This document shows, one piece after another, positions 1 to 8,329 of a DNA stretch of 64,000 nt. Under the pieces are notes generated by a model that saw only the letters and a program-made list of their open reading frames with translations, made no database searches and was not told where the DNA came from. Position numbers and translations under genes: made by a program. Where the stretch lies: the NCBI RefSeq assembly GCF_041435335.1, contig NZ_CP108430.1:6795001-6859000 (forward strand). Direction: 5' to 3'. The stretch is from Streptomyces sp. NBC_01283. GTDB lineage: Bacteria; Actinomycetota; Actinomycetes; Streptomycetales; Streptomycetaceae. Position 1 is the first letter of the stretch. The number at the start of each line of letters is the position of its first letter.

Positions 1-825
1 GCCTGGCTCCTCGGCATGCCGGACCCCGTCACCGTGCCCGCGCCCGCCGGCGCCCTCGACCCCGCCGCGCTCGACGAAGCGCTCTCCCAACTCACCGGGC
101 CGCCCGGCTCGTTCCTCGTCGCCGCCACCGCGGGCACCACCGACGCCGGACTCATCGACCCCCTAGACCAGATCGCCGACCTCTGCGCGGAGCACGGCGC
201 CCGACTGCACGTCGACGCCGCATACGGCGGTCCGCTCCTCTTCAGCGGCGTACGAAGAGGGCTGCTGCACGGCATGGAGCGCGCCGACAGCATCACCTTC
301 GACCTGCACAAGCTGGGCTGGCAGCCCGTCGCCGCCGGACTGCTCCTGGTCCGCGACCCGCACGACCTAGCGGCGCTCGGCCACCACGCCGACTACCTCA
401 ACGCGGACGACGACACCGAAGCGGGCCTCCCCGACCTCCTCGGGCGTTCCCTGCGCACCACGCGCCGACCCGACGTCCTGAAGATCGCCGTCACCCTCAA
501 GGCCCTCGGGCGGACGGGCATCGGCGCACTCGTCGACCAGGTCTGCGACCAGGCAAAGGAGTTCGCGGCCCTCATCGCCACACACCCCGGCTTCGAGCTG
601 TATGACCGGCCCGCCCTCAGCACGGTCCTGTTCCGTCCCCTCGGCGCCGACGACGACCACATCGCGTACGTCAGGCGCGAACTGCTCGGCCAGGGCCGCG
701 CCGTCCTCGGGCGGGCCACGATCGACGGACGCCGCTGGCTCAAGGCCACCCTGCTCAACCCGCACACCCGGCCCGGCGACCTCGCCGAGATCCTGAAGCT
801 CGTGGAAGGAACCACCCCCCGATGA
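1..825 (+). CDS. PLP-dependent decarboxylase, group II type (5' end outside window)
   Basis: The last 274 residues of a fold-type I pyridoxal-phosphate enzyme; the reading frame is open at base 1, so the N-terminus lies upstream. Visible hallmarks are the GTTDAGLIDP stretch, HVDAAYGG with the Asp that pairs with the PLP pyridine nitrogen (visible residue about 72), and FDLHKLGW with the Schiff-base Lys after His (about 104). These are typical of the glutamate/DOPA/lysine decarboxylase family. It overlaps the next gene by four bases (ATGA), so translation is probably coupled. Next to a lysine/ornithine N-hydroxylase, the natural substrate is lysine (giving cadaverine, as DesA does in desferrioxamine synthesis) or ornithine. 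That substrate is inferred from context only. Confidence 0.85.
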   Translation, partial: AWLLGMPDPVTVPAPAGALDPAALDEALSQLTGPPGSFLVAATAGTTDAGLIDPLDQIADLCAEHGARLHVDAAYGGPLLFSGVRRGLLHGMERADSITFDLHKLGWQPVAAGLLLVRDPHDLAALGHHADYLNADDDTEAGLPDLLGRSLRTTRRPDVLKIAVTLKALGRTGIGALVDQVCDQAKEFAALIATHPGFELYDRPALSTVLFRPLGADDDHIAYVRRELLGQGRAVLGRATIDGRRWLKATLLNPHTRPGDLAEILKLVEGTTPR

Positions 826-2267
826 CCGGCCAGAACGACAAGCCCGCCCCGCCGCTCACCACCCCCGAGGACCCCCGGGACCTGGTCGGCATCGGCATCG
901 GCCCGTTCAACCTCTCCCTCGCCGCCCTCGCCCAGCCCCTGGCCGGACTCGACGCCGCCTTCTACGAACAGCGGCCCGCCTTCCACTGGCACCCCGGGCT
1001 CCTCATCGACGGCGCCAGTCTCCAAGTGCCGTTCCTCGCCGACCTGGTGACCCTCGCCGACCCGGCGAACCCCTGGTCGTTCCTCAGCTACCTCAAGACC
1101 CGTGAGCGGCTCTTCCCCTTCTACTTCGCCGAGCGGTTCCACATCCAGCGCGCCGAGTACGACGCGTACTGCCGCTGGGTCAGCGAGAACCTGACCTCGC
1201 TGCACTTCGGGCACCAGATCGACGCGGTGCGCTGGAACCCCGAACGCGACCTCTTCGAGGTCGACTTCACGCAGCTCGACGCCGAAGGGGAGGCCGAGGC
1301 GCTCGGCCGTACGTACACGAAGAACATCGCCGTCGGCGTCGGCACCGCGCCCCACATCCCCGAACCGCTCAAGCCCCTCGCGGACGCCCCCACCGTCCCC
1401 GTGATCCACTCCGCGGACTATCTCCTGCACCGCGACCGGCTGCTCGCCGCCGAGCACATCACCGTCATCGGCTCCGGCCAGTCCGGCGCCGAAGTCTTCC
1501 TCGACCTGCTCAAGCACCGCCCGGTGGGCGCCGAGAAGATCCACTGGCTGGCCCGCACCGAGGCCTTCGCGCCCATGGAGTACTCCAAGCTCGGCCTGGA
1601 GCACTTCACCCCCGACTACACCCGCTACTTCCACTCCCTGCCCGAAGCCGTGCGTGACGGACTCGTCCCCCACCAGTGGCAGCTCCACAAGGGCATCGAC
1701 GCCGACACCATCGCCGCCATCCACGACGAGCTCTACCAGCGCACCCTGCACGGCGGCTGGCCCGACGCCGTCCTCACCCCCGGCGTCTCCGTGCGCACCG
1801 CGGGCCGCGTCGCCACCACCCGCGTGGAACTCCACCTGGAACACCTCCAGCAGGGCACCCGCTCCCGCCTCACCACCGACGCCGTCGTGCTCGCCACCGG
1901 CTACCGCGAACGCCCCCTCGACCAGCTCCTCGCGGGCCTCGACCCCTACATGCGCCGGGACTCCTCGGAGCGCCCCCGGGTCGACGAGCGGTACCGCCTC
2001 GTCCTCGACCCCTCCGTCACCGGCACCGGCAGCAACGTCTACGTACAGAACGCCGAACGCCACACCCATGGCGTCGGCGCCCCCGACCTCGGCCTCGCCG
2101 CCTGGCGCAGCGCCACCATCCTCAACGCCCTGACGGGGGATTCCCCTTACCCCCTCCCGCAGCGCACCGCGTTCACCAGCTTCGGCCTCCAGGCGCCGGA
2201 GGGCCGCACCTCCGCCGTCGGCCGCATCGGCGAGCAGCGCGGGAATCTCGTACGCCTCAAGGGATGA
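822..2267 (+). CDS. L-lysine/ornithine N-monooxygenase family protein (siderophore hydroxylase)
   Basis: 481 residues, usual length for flavin-dependent N-hydroxylases of hydroxamate siderophore pathways (IucD, PvdA, DesB). The N-terminal FAD-binding motif is GIGIGPFNLSLAAL (about residues 23-36), the second Rossmann motif for NADPH is TVIGSGQSGAEVFLDLL (about 213-229), and the family's ATGYRERP element lies near residue 360. The enzyme hydroxylates the terminal amine of lysine, ornithine or cadaverine using NADPH and O2. The start ATG overlaps the stop of the upstream decarboxylase, so the two form an operon. No acyltransferase or NIS synthetase follows: the next gene is on the other strand 27 bases beyond the stop. 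The rest of the pathway must be upstream of the window or elsewhere. Confidence 0.88.
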   Translation: MTGQNDKPAPPLTTPEDPRDLVGIGIGPFNLSLAALAQPLAGLDAAFYEQRPAFHWHPGLLIDGASLQVPFLADLVTLADPANPWSFLSYLKTRERLFPFYFAERFHIQRAEYDAYCRWVSENLTSLHFGHQIDAVRWNPERDLFEVDFTQLDAEGEAEALGRTYTKNIAVGVGTAPHIPEPLKPLADAPTVPVIHSADYLLHRDRLLAAEHITVIGSGQSGAEVFLDLLKHRPVGAEKIHWLARTEAFAPMEYSKLGLEHFTPDYTRYFHSLPEAVRDGLVPHQWQLHKGIDADTIAAIHDELYQRTLHGGWPDAVLTPGVSVRTAGRVATTRVELHLEHLQQGTRSRLTTDAVVLATGYRERPLDQLLAGLDPYMRRDSSERPRVDERYRLVLDPSVTGTGSNVYVQNAERHTHGVGAPDLGLAAWRSATILNALTGDSPYPLPQRTAFTSFGLQAPEGRTSAVGRIGEQRGNLVRLKG

Positions 2268-2294
2268 CCCGCAGGGCCGGTCTCAGGGCCGACC

Positions 2295-2690
2295 TCATGG
2301 CCGGAGGAGTTCCAGCTCCCCGATGGGCGCGATCACTTGCCGTGTCCTCGGGCACGACCAGACCGCGAGCCCCTTCACCACCCCGGCCCGCAGCGGATGC
2401 GAGTCGGGGTGCACGGGGCACTCCGGCCACACCGCGGGCTTCAGCCGGGCGCACAGCTCCTCGACCGCCCAGTCCTGCACCTGGTCCGCGACGTCCGCGA
2501 CCTGCTCCGCCGCGCTGTCGTGCGCCGCGACCGAGACGCCCTGCCCCGACCCGTCGGACGCGTACACCATGACCACGTCCTCGCCCAGGCCCAGGAAATC
2601 CGTCTCCTCGCGCACCGTGGCCCGCACGGCGCACGTGGCCGCGAGATCCCGGAGCACAGGGTCGAGTGCTGTCCCAAGTGCGTCATCCAT
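2295..2690 (-). CDS. Conserved hypothetical protein, 131 aa
   Basis: An acidic, soluble-looking 131-residue protein with no signal peptide or membrane segment and no motif I recognise. The frame is well supported by codon bias and by tidy placement: it ends 27 bases from the convergent monooxygenase stop and its start is 104 bases from the divergent hydrolase start. The ATG is followed by MDDALGTAL. Three Cys and several Trp are scattered without a metal-binding pattern. Function unknown. Confidence 0.6.
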   Translation of the reverse strand: MDDALGTALDPVLRDLAATCAVRATVREETDFLGLGEDVVMVYASDGSGQGVSVAAHDSAAEQVADVADQVQDWAVEELCARLKPAVWPECPVHPDSHPLRAGVVKGLAVWSCPRTRQVIAPIGELELLRP

Positions 2691-2794
2691 GACCGGAATT
2701 GTCCGCCCCCAAGCGCCGTCGCGCCGCTGAATATTCCTGCGCGAAAAACGGCCGACGGCGAAATACCGGAGCCGTCGGACCTGTTCGGACGAGC

Positions 2795-3994
2795 ATGATC
2801 ACCGACTCCACGCCCTCCTGGACCGCAGCCTTCCGCTCCGCCGTCGTCAGCTCCCACGAGCGCATCGACCTCTTCGAACTCCGCGCCTTCTCCGGCCAGA
2901 CCCTCCGCCAGATCATCCGGCTCGACGGCGGCGGCAGCGCCCTCCGCATCCGCCTCAGCAACCGCTACGGCAAGGAACCCCTCCACATCGGCGGCGCCCG
3001 CCTCGCCAGACGCACCGAAGGCAGCGGCATCGAGTCCGGAAGCGATGTGCCCCTGCGCGTCGGGGGCGCCGAGGACTTCACCGTCGCGGTCGGCGAGGAG
3101 GTCGTCAGCGACGCCATCGAGGGCGCCGTGGCCGCCGGTGACGAACTGGCCCTCAGCCTCTGGCTGCCCGAGGACACCGGCCTGTCCACCTACTCGGCGG
3201 TCCCGCTGCGCACCGGCTACGCCGTGCCCGGCAACGCGCTCTCCGCACCCACCTTCGACGGCGCCGAAGGCCTGGAGGAGCTCGCGACCCGCCACTTCAT
3301 CAGCGGCGCCGACGTCCTCGCTCCCGCGGGCACGCCCGTCATCGTCGCCTTCGGAGACTCCTGGTTCGAGGGCACGGGCACCACGCCCGACACCGACCAC
3401 CGCTTCCCCGACCTGCTCAACGACCGGCTGCGGGCGGCCGGGAGCGAGGGCTGGGTGGTGAACCAGGGCCTGTCCGCCAACCGGCTGCTCACCGACGAGA
3501 TCGGCGAACACGCCCTGGCCCGCCTGGAGCGCGACGCCCTGGACGTGCCCGGCGTCACCCACGTCCTGGTCCACTTCGGCCTGAACGACCTCGGCATCCC
3601 GGGCCAGGAGGCCTACCCCGACCCCGCGCCCGTCCCCTCGGCCGCCGAGCTCATCACCGGCCTCACCGCCCTCGCGGACCGCCTGCACGCGGCGGGCCTC
3701 ACCGCGATCGTGACCACCGTCGGCCCGTACAAGGACACGATCTTCGACGGATACTCCACCCCCGAGGGCGTGGCCGTCGCCCGCGAGGTCAACGACTGGA
3801 TCCGGGGCGCCGAAAGCCCCTACGACGCCTACGCCGACCTCGCCGCCGCCGTCGCGGACCCGGCCGACCCCGACCGGATCCACGACGACTACGACAGCGG
3901 CGACGGCCTGCACGTCAACGACGCCGGCGCACAGGCCCTCGCCGACGCCGTCGACCTCACGACCCTCAAGGGCCGCCAGCTTCTGAACGCCTAG
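2795..3994 (+). CDS. SGNH/GDSL-family hydrolase (esterase/lipase-like)
   Basis: 399 residues from the ATG chosen here; the frame is open for 32 more residues upstream, but that stretch is Arg-rich and unlike protein. The GDS block (FGDSWFEGTG, nucleophile Ser189) is followed by the block II Gly in LSANRLL, block III HFGLNDLG with the Asn, and block V DGLHVND with the Asp370/His373 pair, so the full SGNH catalytic set is present. About 180 residues precede the GDS block, rich in beta strands, an accessory jelly-roll-like region seen in two-domain actinobacterial SGNH hydrolases. No signal peptide is apparent. Substrate is probably an ester of a sugar or lipid, not determinable here. The stop overlaps the stop of the convergent nucleotidase. 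Confidence 0.85.
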   Translation: MITDSTPSWTAAFRSAVVSSHERIDLFELRAFSGQTLRQIIRLDGGGSALRIRLSNRYGKEPLHIGGARLARRTEGSGIESGSDVPLRVGGAEDFTVAVGEEVVSDAIEGAVAAGDELALSLWLPEDTGLSTYSAVPLRTGYAVPGNALSAPTFDGAEGLEELATRHFISGADVLAPAGTPVIVAFGDSWFEGTGTTPDTDHRFPDLLNDRLRAAGSEGWVVNQGLSANRLLTDEIGEHALARLERDALDVPGVTHVLVHFGLNDLGIPGQEAYPDPAPVPSAAELITGLTALADRLHAAGLTAIVTTVGPYKDTIFDGYSTPEGVAVAREVNDWIRGAESPYDAYADLAAAVADPADPDRIHDDYDSGDGLHVNDAGAQALADAVDLTTLKGRQLLNA

Positions 3995-5796
3995 AAGACC
4001 GGCGTGCCGTCCCGGGTCAGCTTCCAGTCCACCGACGCGAACTGGCCCGGGTCGACCGTCCCCTTCGCCCGCACCCACTGGATGATCGTGTTCCGGATCT
4101 CGTCCGAGTTCGCCCACAGCTGCTTGGCGCCCGGCACATGCGGGAAGTTCCCGCCACCGCTCGCACGGTAGTTGTTCACCGCGAGCACGAACTCGGCCTT
4201 CGGATCGAGCTCCTTGCCCTCGAAGCTCAGCTTCGCGATGCGCGAGCCCACCGGCTTGGCGATGTCGATCTCGTACGTCACGCCGTACAGCGCGTCGTAG
4301 TTGTAGTCCGGCGTGTTGCCGGCGTTCGTCAGCTTCGCCGGGTCCACCGGGGCGCCGGCCGCCGTCTGCACGTAGTAGCGCGCCGAGAACTCCAGATAGT
4401 CCTTGAGCTGCGCGCCCGTGATGAGCCGCGCCTCCAGGGTGTTCTCGAACGGGTAGAGCCCCGCCGCGTCCTTGATCGTCACCTCGCCCGCCGGGATCCC
4501 CGCCGTCCGCGAGAAGCACGAGGCCTGCGAGAGCACGGGCAGCGCCGCGTACTGGCCGCCCTTGAGCGCCTCCTTGACCGTCTCCGCCTGGACGTGGCTG
4601 ATCAGGTCGATGATCGCGACGTCCTTGTACGGGCCCTCGGCCGTGCTCATCGCCTGCGTCGAGGTGCCGATGACCTGGTTGACGTACGCGACGACCTTCT
4701 TGTGCTCGTCGGAAAGGAGGCGGGTGACCTTCTTGTCCTCCGCCGCCGTGTTCGAGTTGAGGACCTTCGCGCCGACCTTCTCCACCGTCCAGCAGCCCTT
4801 CGACCACACCAGATCGAAGTCGAAGAGCGTCAGACGCTGGCCCCACTTCAGCGGCTCGGACAGGACGACCTTCTTGCCGGTCTTCTTGTTCTCCACGAAG
4901 TACTCGGGGATCTCCGTGTGCGCGTGCCCCACCAGGATCGCGTCGATACCGGGCACCTGCTCGGCCACCAGACCCGCCGCGTTCTCGATGTACGGGAGCT
5001 GGTCACCGTACGAGGACGTGCCGCTGGAGCCGGAGTGCGCCGAGACGATCACGACGTCGGCGCCCATGGAGCGCAGCTTCGGCACCCACTTCGCCGCCTG
5101 CTCCTCCAGGCCCGGGAACGTCATCTTGCCCTGCACGTTCGCCTTGTCCCAGATCGCGATGCCGGGGTTCGTCAGACCGAGGACCGCCACCTTCACGTCA
5201 CGGCCGTGCGGGGTGCGCAGACGCTTCATGAAGTACGGCGGGAAAGCGGGCTTCTGCGTCTTCGCGTCCAGGGCATTGGCGCCGAGCAGCGGGAAATCGC
5301 ACTGCTCCTCGAACTTCCGCAGCACGGGAATGCCGTAATTGAACTCGTGGTTTCCCAGCGCCGCCGCGTCGTAACCGATGCTGTTCATCGCCTGCGCCAT
5401 CGGATGGACCGGGCCGTGCTCGGCCGTGATCGGGTCGATTTTCGCGTAGTAATACGAGAGCTGAGTGCCCTGAATGGTGTCGCCCGCGTCGATGAGGAGC
5501 GTGTTGCGGCGGCCTCTCTCCTCGCGGATCTCGTTCACGAGCGTGGAGATCTTCGCCAGGCCCACATCGTTGTGGTCCTTGTCGTCGAACTCCTTGTCCG
5601 TGAAGTAGTCCCAGTTGAAGACATTGCCGTGCAGGTCCGTCGTGCCCATGACGGTGAACGAATACCGCTTCTTCCGCCGGGCGGGCTTCCCGGAGGCCTG
5701 CGCCGACACGGAGGGCGCGGCGGCCACGCCGCCCGCGAGCGCCACCCCCGTGGCGGCGGCGGACTTGCCCAGGAACTTCCGGCGGTTCAGCGGCAT
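3991..5796 (-). CDS. Tat-exported 5'-nucleotidase / 2',3'-cyclic phosphodiesterase family protein
   Basis: 601 residues starting at MPLNRRKFLGKSA, a twin-arginine signal peptide, preceded by an AGGGGAG ribosome site. The open frame extends 274 residues upstream but that part is not protein-like. N-terminal calcineurin-like metallophosphatase: DLHG (Asp54/His56), LLIDAGDT, LGNHEF (Asn149/His150), SAHSG and GHAH metal ligands. The C-terminal half is the 5'-nucleotidase specificity domain, with the substrate-loop element RASGGGNFP near the end. Such enzymes dephosphorylate nucleotides or cyclic nucleotides outside the cell for phosphate and nucleoside salvage. Its stop codon overlaps that of the convergent SGNH hydrolase by four bases. 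Confidence 0.92.
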   Translation of the reverse strand: MPLNRRKFLGKSAAATGVALAGGVAAAPSVSAQASGKPARRKKRYSFTVMGTTDLHGNVFNWDYFTDKEFDDKDHNDVGLAKISTLVNEIREERGRRNTLLIDAGDTIQGTQLSYYYAKIDPITAEHGPVHPMAQAMNSIGYDAAALGNHEFNYGIPVLRKFEEQCDFPLLGANALDAKTQKPAFPPYFMKRLRTPHGRDVKVAVLGLTNPGIAIWDKANVQGKMTFPGLEEQAAKWVPKLRSMGADVVIVSAHSGSSGTSSYGDQLPYIENAAGLVAEQVPGIDAILVGHAHTEIPEYFVENKKTGKKVVLSEPLKWGQRLTLFDFDLVWSKGCWTVEKVGAKVLNSNTAAEDKKVTRLLSDEHKKVVAYVNQVIGTSTQAMSTAEGPYKDVAIIDLISHVQAETVKEALKGGQYAALPVLSQASCFSRTAGIPAGEVTIKDAAGLYPFENTLEARLITGAQLKDYLEFSARYYVQTAAGAPVDPAKLTNAGNTPDYNYDALYGVTYEIDIAKPVGSRIAKLSFEGKELDPKAEFVLAVNNYRASGGGNFPHVPGAKQLWANSDEIRNTIIQWVRAKGTVDPGQFASVDWKLTRDGTPVF

Positions 5797-5943
5797 TTCG
5801 TACTCCCCTTTGGACCCTGTGGGCCTGTGATCGACCGATGTAACGCGCGTAGATTCTGACCCCGACCACACCACCGGCAACAGACCCCGCAGGTTTCGAT
5901 CCGATGACTGTCCGGTGCCGCCCCCCAGTGCGAGAGTGGCCGC

Positions 5944-6657
5944 ATGGACGAGACCACCCCCACCCCGGCCCCCTACGGCACCCCCGGCGCCCCCCGCCTG
6001 GCAGTGAAAGGCGAAGCCCACCTCGAGGTCGACCCCGAGATCGCCCGCATCGGCATCACCGTCAGCGCCCGCGGCACCGACCGACGCGACGCCCTGAACG
6101 ACCTGACGCGCCGCAACGCCACCGTCATCGACCTCGTGAAGACCTACGGCGAATCCGTCGAGACCCTGGAGACCGGCGCCTTCTCCATCAGCCCCGAACT
6201 CACCAAACACGGCCGCGGCGAACGCATCCGCGCCTACCACGGCCGGGTCCACATCACCGCCGAACTCACCGACTTCACCGCACTCGGAGAGCTCACCACA
6301 CGCCTCGCCGACCTCGAACTCACCCGCGTCGACGGCCCCTACTGGGCCCTGCGCCCCGACTCGCCCACCCGCCGCGACGCCCGCCAGCAGGCCGTCAGGG
6401 AAGCGGTACAACGCGGCAGGGAGTACGCGGAGGCGCTGGGGACCACACTCGCCGCCCTCGTCGAGCTCGCCGACATCGGCGCCGAGAACGCCCAGCCCTT
6501 GGGCTACGGCGCCCCGGCACCCGCCATGCGCACCGTCGCGTACGGAGGCGCGCCCGACATGGGCCAGGAAACCGCCGCCCTCGACCTCGAACCCCAGCGG
6601 CAGCACGTCTACGCACAAGTCAACGCGCGCTTCACCATGACACCGCCGAGGCTGTAG
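5944..6657 (+). CDS. SIMPL-domain protein (DUF541)
   Basis: 237 residues with the SIMPL/DUF541 pattern: an N-terminal LAVKGEAHLEVDPEIARIGI strand set, a central region with repeated Leu-Thr/Asp alternation, a helix with ARQQAVREAVQRGREYAEAL, and a C-terminal AQVNARFTM strand. Unlike many family members it lacks an obvious signal peptide, beginning with a short Pro-rich stretch. GAGAG lies 8 bases before the ATG. The biological role of the family is poorly defined; members include oxidative-stress and periplasmic proteins. It is transcribed divergently from the nucleotidase across a 147-base gap that must hold both promoters. Confidence 0.82.
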   Translation: MDETTPTPAPYGTPGAPRLAVKGEAHLEVDPEIARIGITVSARGTDRRDALNDLTRRNATVIDLVKTYGESVETLETGAFSISPELTKHGRGERIRAYHGRVHITAELTDFTALGELTTRLADLELTRVDGPYWALRPDSPTRRDARQQAVREAVQRGREYAEALGTTLAALVELADIGAENAQPLGYGAPAPAMRTVAYGGAPDMGQETAALDLEPQRQHVYAQVNARFTMTPPRL

Positions 6658-6824
6658 TCACGGGGGCTCGCAAGAGTTGTGGACACCGCGGGGCGCCCCG
6701 TGAATCGCTCATCAGAGCAGCGCCCCGCACAATTCAACACTTGTCAATAACCTTTCACGCAGAGGTTGTTGAGTAGTCATGCTCAGCCAATTCTCTACCG
6801 GCCGGTAAGGCCTAGGCTCGAAAC

Positions 6825-8261
6825 ATGCGCCGAGCAAAAATCGTCTGCACCCTGGGCCCCGCCACCGACTCGTACGACCAGATCAAGGCACTGGTCGAAG
6901 CCGGAATGGACGTAGCCCGCTTCAACCTCAGCCACGGCACGTACGCCGAGCACGAGGAGCGCTACCAGCGCGTACGGAAGGCCTCCGACGAGACGGGCCG
7001 CAGCGTCGGCATCCTCGCCGACCTTCAAGGCCCGAAGATCCGCCTCGGCCGCTTCAGCGAAGGACCCGTACTCCTCGAACGGGGCGACGAGTTCACCATC
7101 ACCGTCGAAGAGGGCGTCGAGGGCGACCGCCAGACCTGCGGCACGACCTACGACGGCCTCGCCGACGACGTCACCCCCGGCGAGCGCATCCTCGTCGACG
7201 ACGGCAAAGTGACCCTGGAGGTCACCGCGGTCGACGGGCCCCGCGTCACCACCACCGTGGTCGAGGGCGGCATGGTCTCCGACCACAAGGGACTCAACCT
7301 CCCCGGCGTCGCCGTCTCCGTCCCCGCCCTCTCCGACAAGGACGAGGCAGACCTGCGCTGGGCCCTGCGTTCAGGATTCGACGTCATCGCCCTCTCCTTC
7401 GTCCGCAGCGGACGCGACATCGAGGCCGTGCACCGCATCATGGACGAGGAAGGCCGCCGCCTCCCCGTCATCGCCAAAGTGGAGAAGCCACAGGCCGTCG
7501 AGGCCATCGACGACATCGTCGCCGCCTTCGACGCGATCATGGTCGCCCGCGGCGACCTCGGCGTCGAGATGCCCCTCGAACAGGTGCCGATCGTCCAGAA
7601 ACGCGCCATCAAGCTCGCCAAACGGAACGCGAAGCCCGTCATCGTCGCGACCCAGATGCTCGACTCGATGATCGACAACTCCCGCCCCACCCGCGCCGAA
7701 GCCTCCGACGTCGCGAACGCCGTCATCGACGGCACCGACGCCGTGATGCTCTCCGGCGAGACCAGCGTCGGCAAGTACCCCATCGAGACGGTCCGCACGA
7801 TGGGCCGCATCGTCGAGGCAGCCGAGGAAGACATCCTCGCCAAGGGCCTCCCGCCGCTCACCGAGCGGAACAAGCCCCGCACACAGGGCGGCGCCGTGGC
7901 CCGCGCAGCGGCCGAGATGGGCGACTTCCTCGGCGCCAAATTCCTCGTCGCCTTCACCCAGTCCGGCGACACCGTCCGCCGCCTCTCCCGCTACCGCTCA
8001 CCCATCCCGCTGCTCGCCTTCACCCCGGACCGGTCCACCCGCTCCCAGCTCAACCTCACCTGGGGCGTGGAGACCTTCCTCGGCCCGCACGTCGAGTCCA
8101 CCGACGCCATGGTCCGCCAGGTCGACGAGCTCCTCCTCAAATACGGGCGCTGCGAGAAGGGCGACGTGGTGGTCATCACCGCGGGCTCCCCGCCCGGAGT
8201 CGCGGGCTCCACCAACCTCGTACGCATCCACCACATCGGCGAGGACGACAGCCCCAAGTAA
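6825..8261 (+). CDS. pyk: Pyruvate kinase
   Basis: 478 residues, standard length for bacterial pyruvate kinase, which converts phosphoenolpyruvate and ADP to pyruvate and ATP in the last step of glycolysis. Signatures: MRRAKIVCTLGPATDS at the N-terminus, FNLSHGTYAEH, the active-site segment VIAKVEKPQAVEAIDDI with the catalytic Lys, MVARGDLGVEMP, and TRAEASDVANAVIDGTDAVM. The C-terminal domain runs to the end. The gene stands alone, with a 167-base leader containing AT-rich patches and a strong hairpin immediately downstream. Confidence 0.97.
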   Translation: MRRAKIVCTLGPATDSYDQIKALVEAGMDVARFNLSHGTYAEHEERYQRVRKASDETGRSVGILADLQGPKIRLGRFSEGPVLLERGDEFTITVEEGVEGDRQTCGTTYDGLADDVTPGERILVDDGKVTLEVTAVDGPRVTTTVVEGGMVSDHKGLNLPGVAVSVPALSDKDEADLRWALRSGFDVIALSFVRSGRDIEAVHRIMDEEGRRLPVIAKVEKPQAVEAIDDIVAAFDAIMVARGDLGVEMPLEQVPIVQKRAIKLAKRNAKPVIVATQMLDSMIDNSRPTRAEASDVANAVIDGTDAVMLSGETSVGKYPIETVRTMGRIVEAAEEDILAKGLPPLTERNKPRTQGGAVARAAAEMGDFLGAKFLVAFTQSGDTVRRLSRYRSPIPLLAFTPDRSTRSQLNLTWGVETFLGPHVESTDAMVRQVDELLLKYGRCEKGDVVVITAGSPPGVAGSTNLVRIHHIGEDDSPK

Positions 8262-8280
8262 GTCGATGGTGTACGGGAGT

Positions 8281-8312
8281 CGAGGGGCCGCTTCGGGGGG
8301 AGCGGCCCCTCG
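8281..8312. terminator. Hairpin terminator between pyk and the convergent alkylsulfatase-like gene
   Basis: A perfect 12-bp stem (CGAGGGGCCGCT / AGCGGCCCCTCG) with an 8-base loop, followed by CTTTTG on the plus strand. It sits 19 bases after the pyk stop and 18 bases from the stop of the convergent gene, so it can serve both directions. Confidence 0.85.
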
Positions 8313-8329
8313 CTTTTGTGCGAGCGAGT

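Noticed and set aside
1..5796. Secondary-metabolite gene cluster
   Set aside because: Only the decarboxylase and N-hydroxylase fit a pathway; the neighbours are unrelated single genes on alternating strands.
4138..5859. 573-residue open frame on the plus strand opposite the nucleotidase gene
   Set aside because: It is an antisense shadow in a high-GC gene: the translation is Arg/His/Leu-rich and has no motif, while the minus-strand frame has a Tat signal and complete metallophosphatase motifs.
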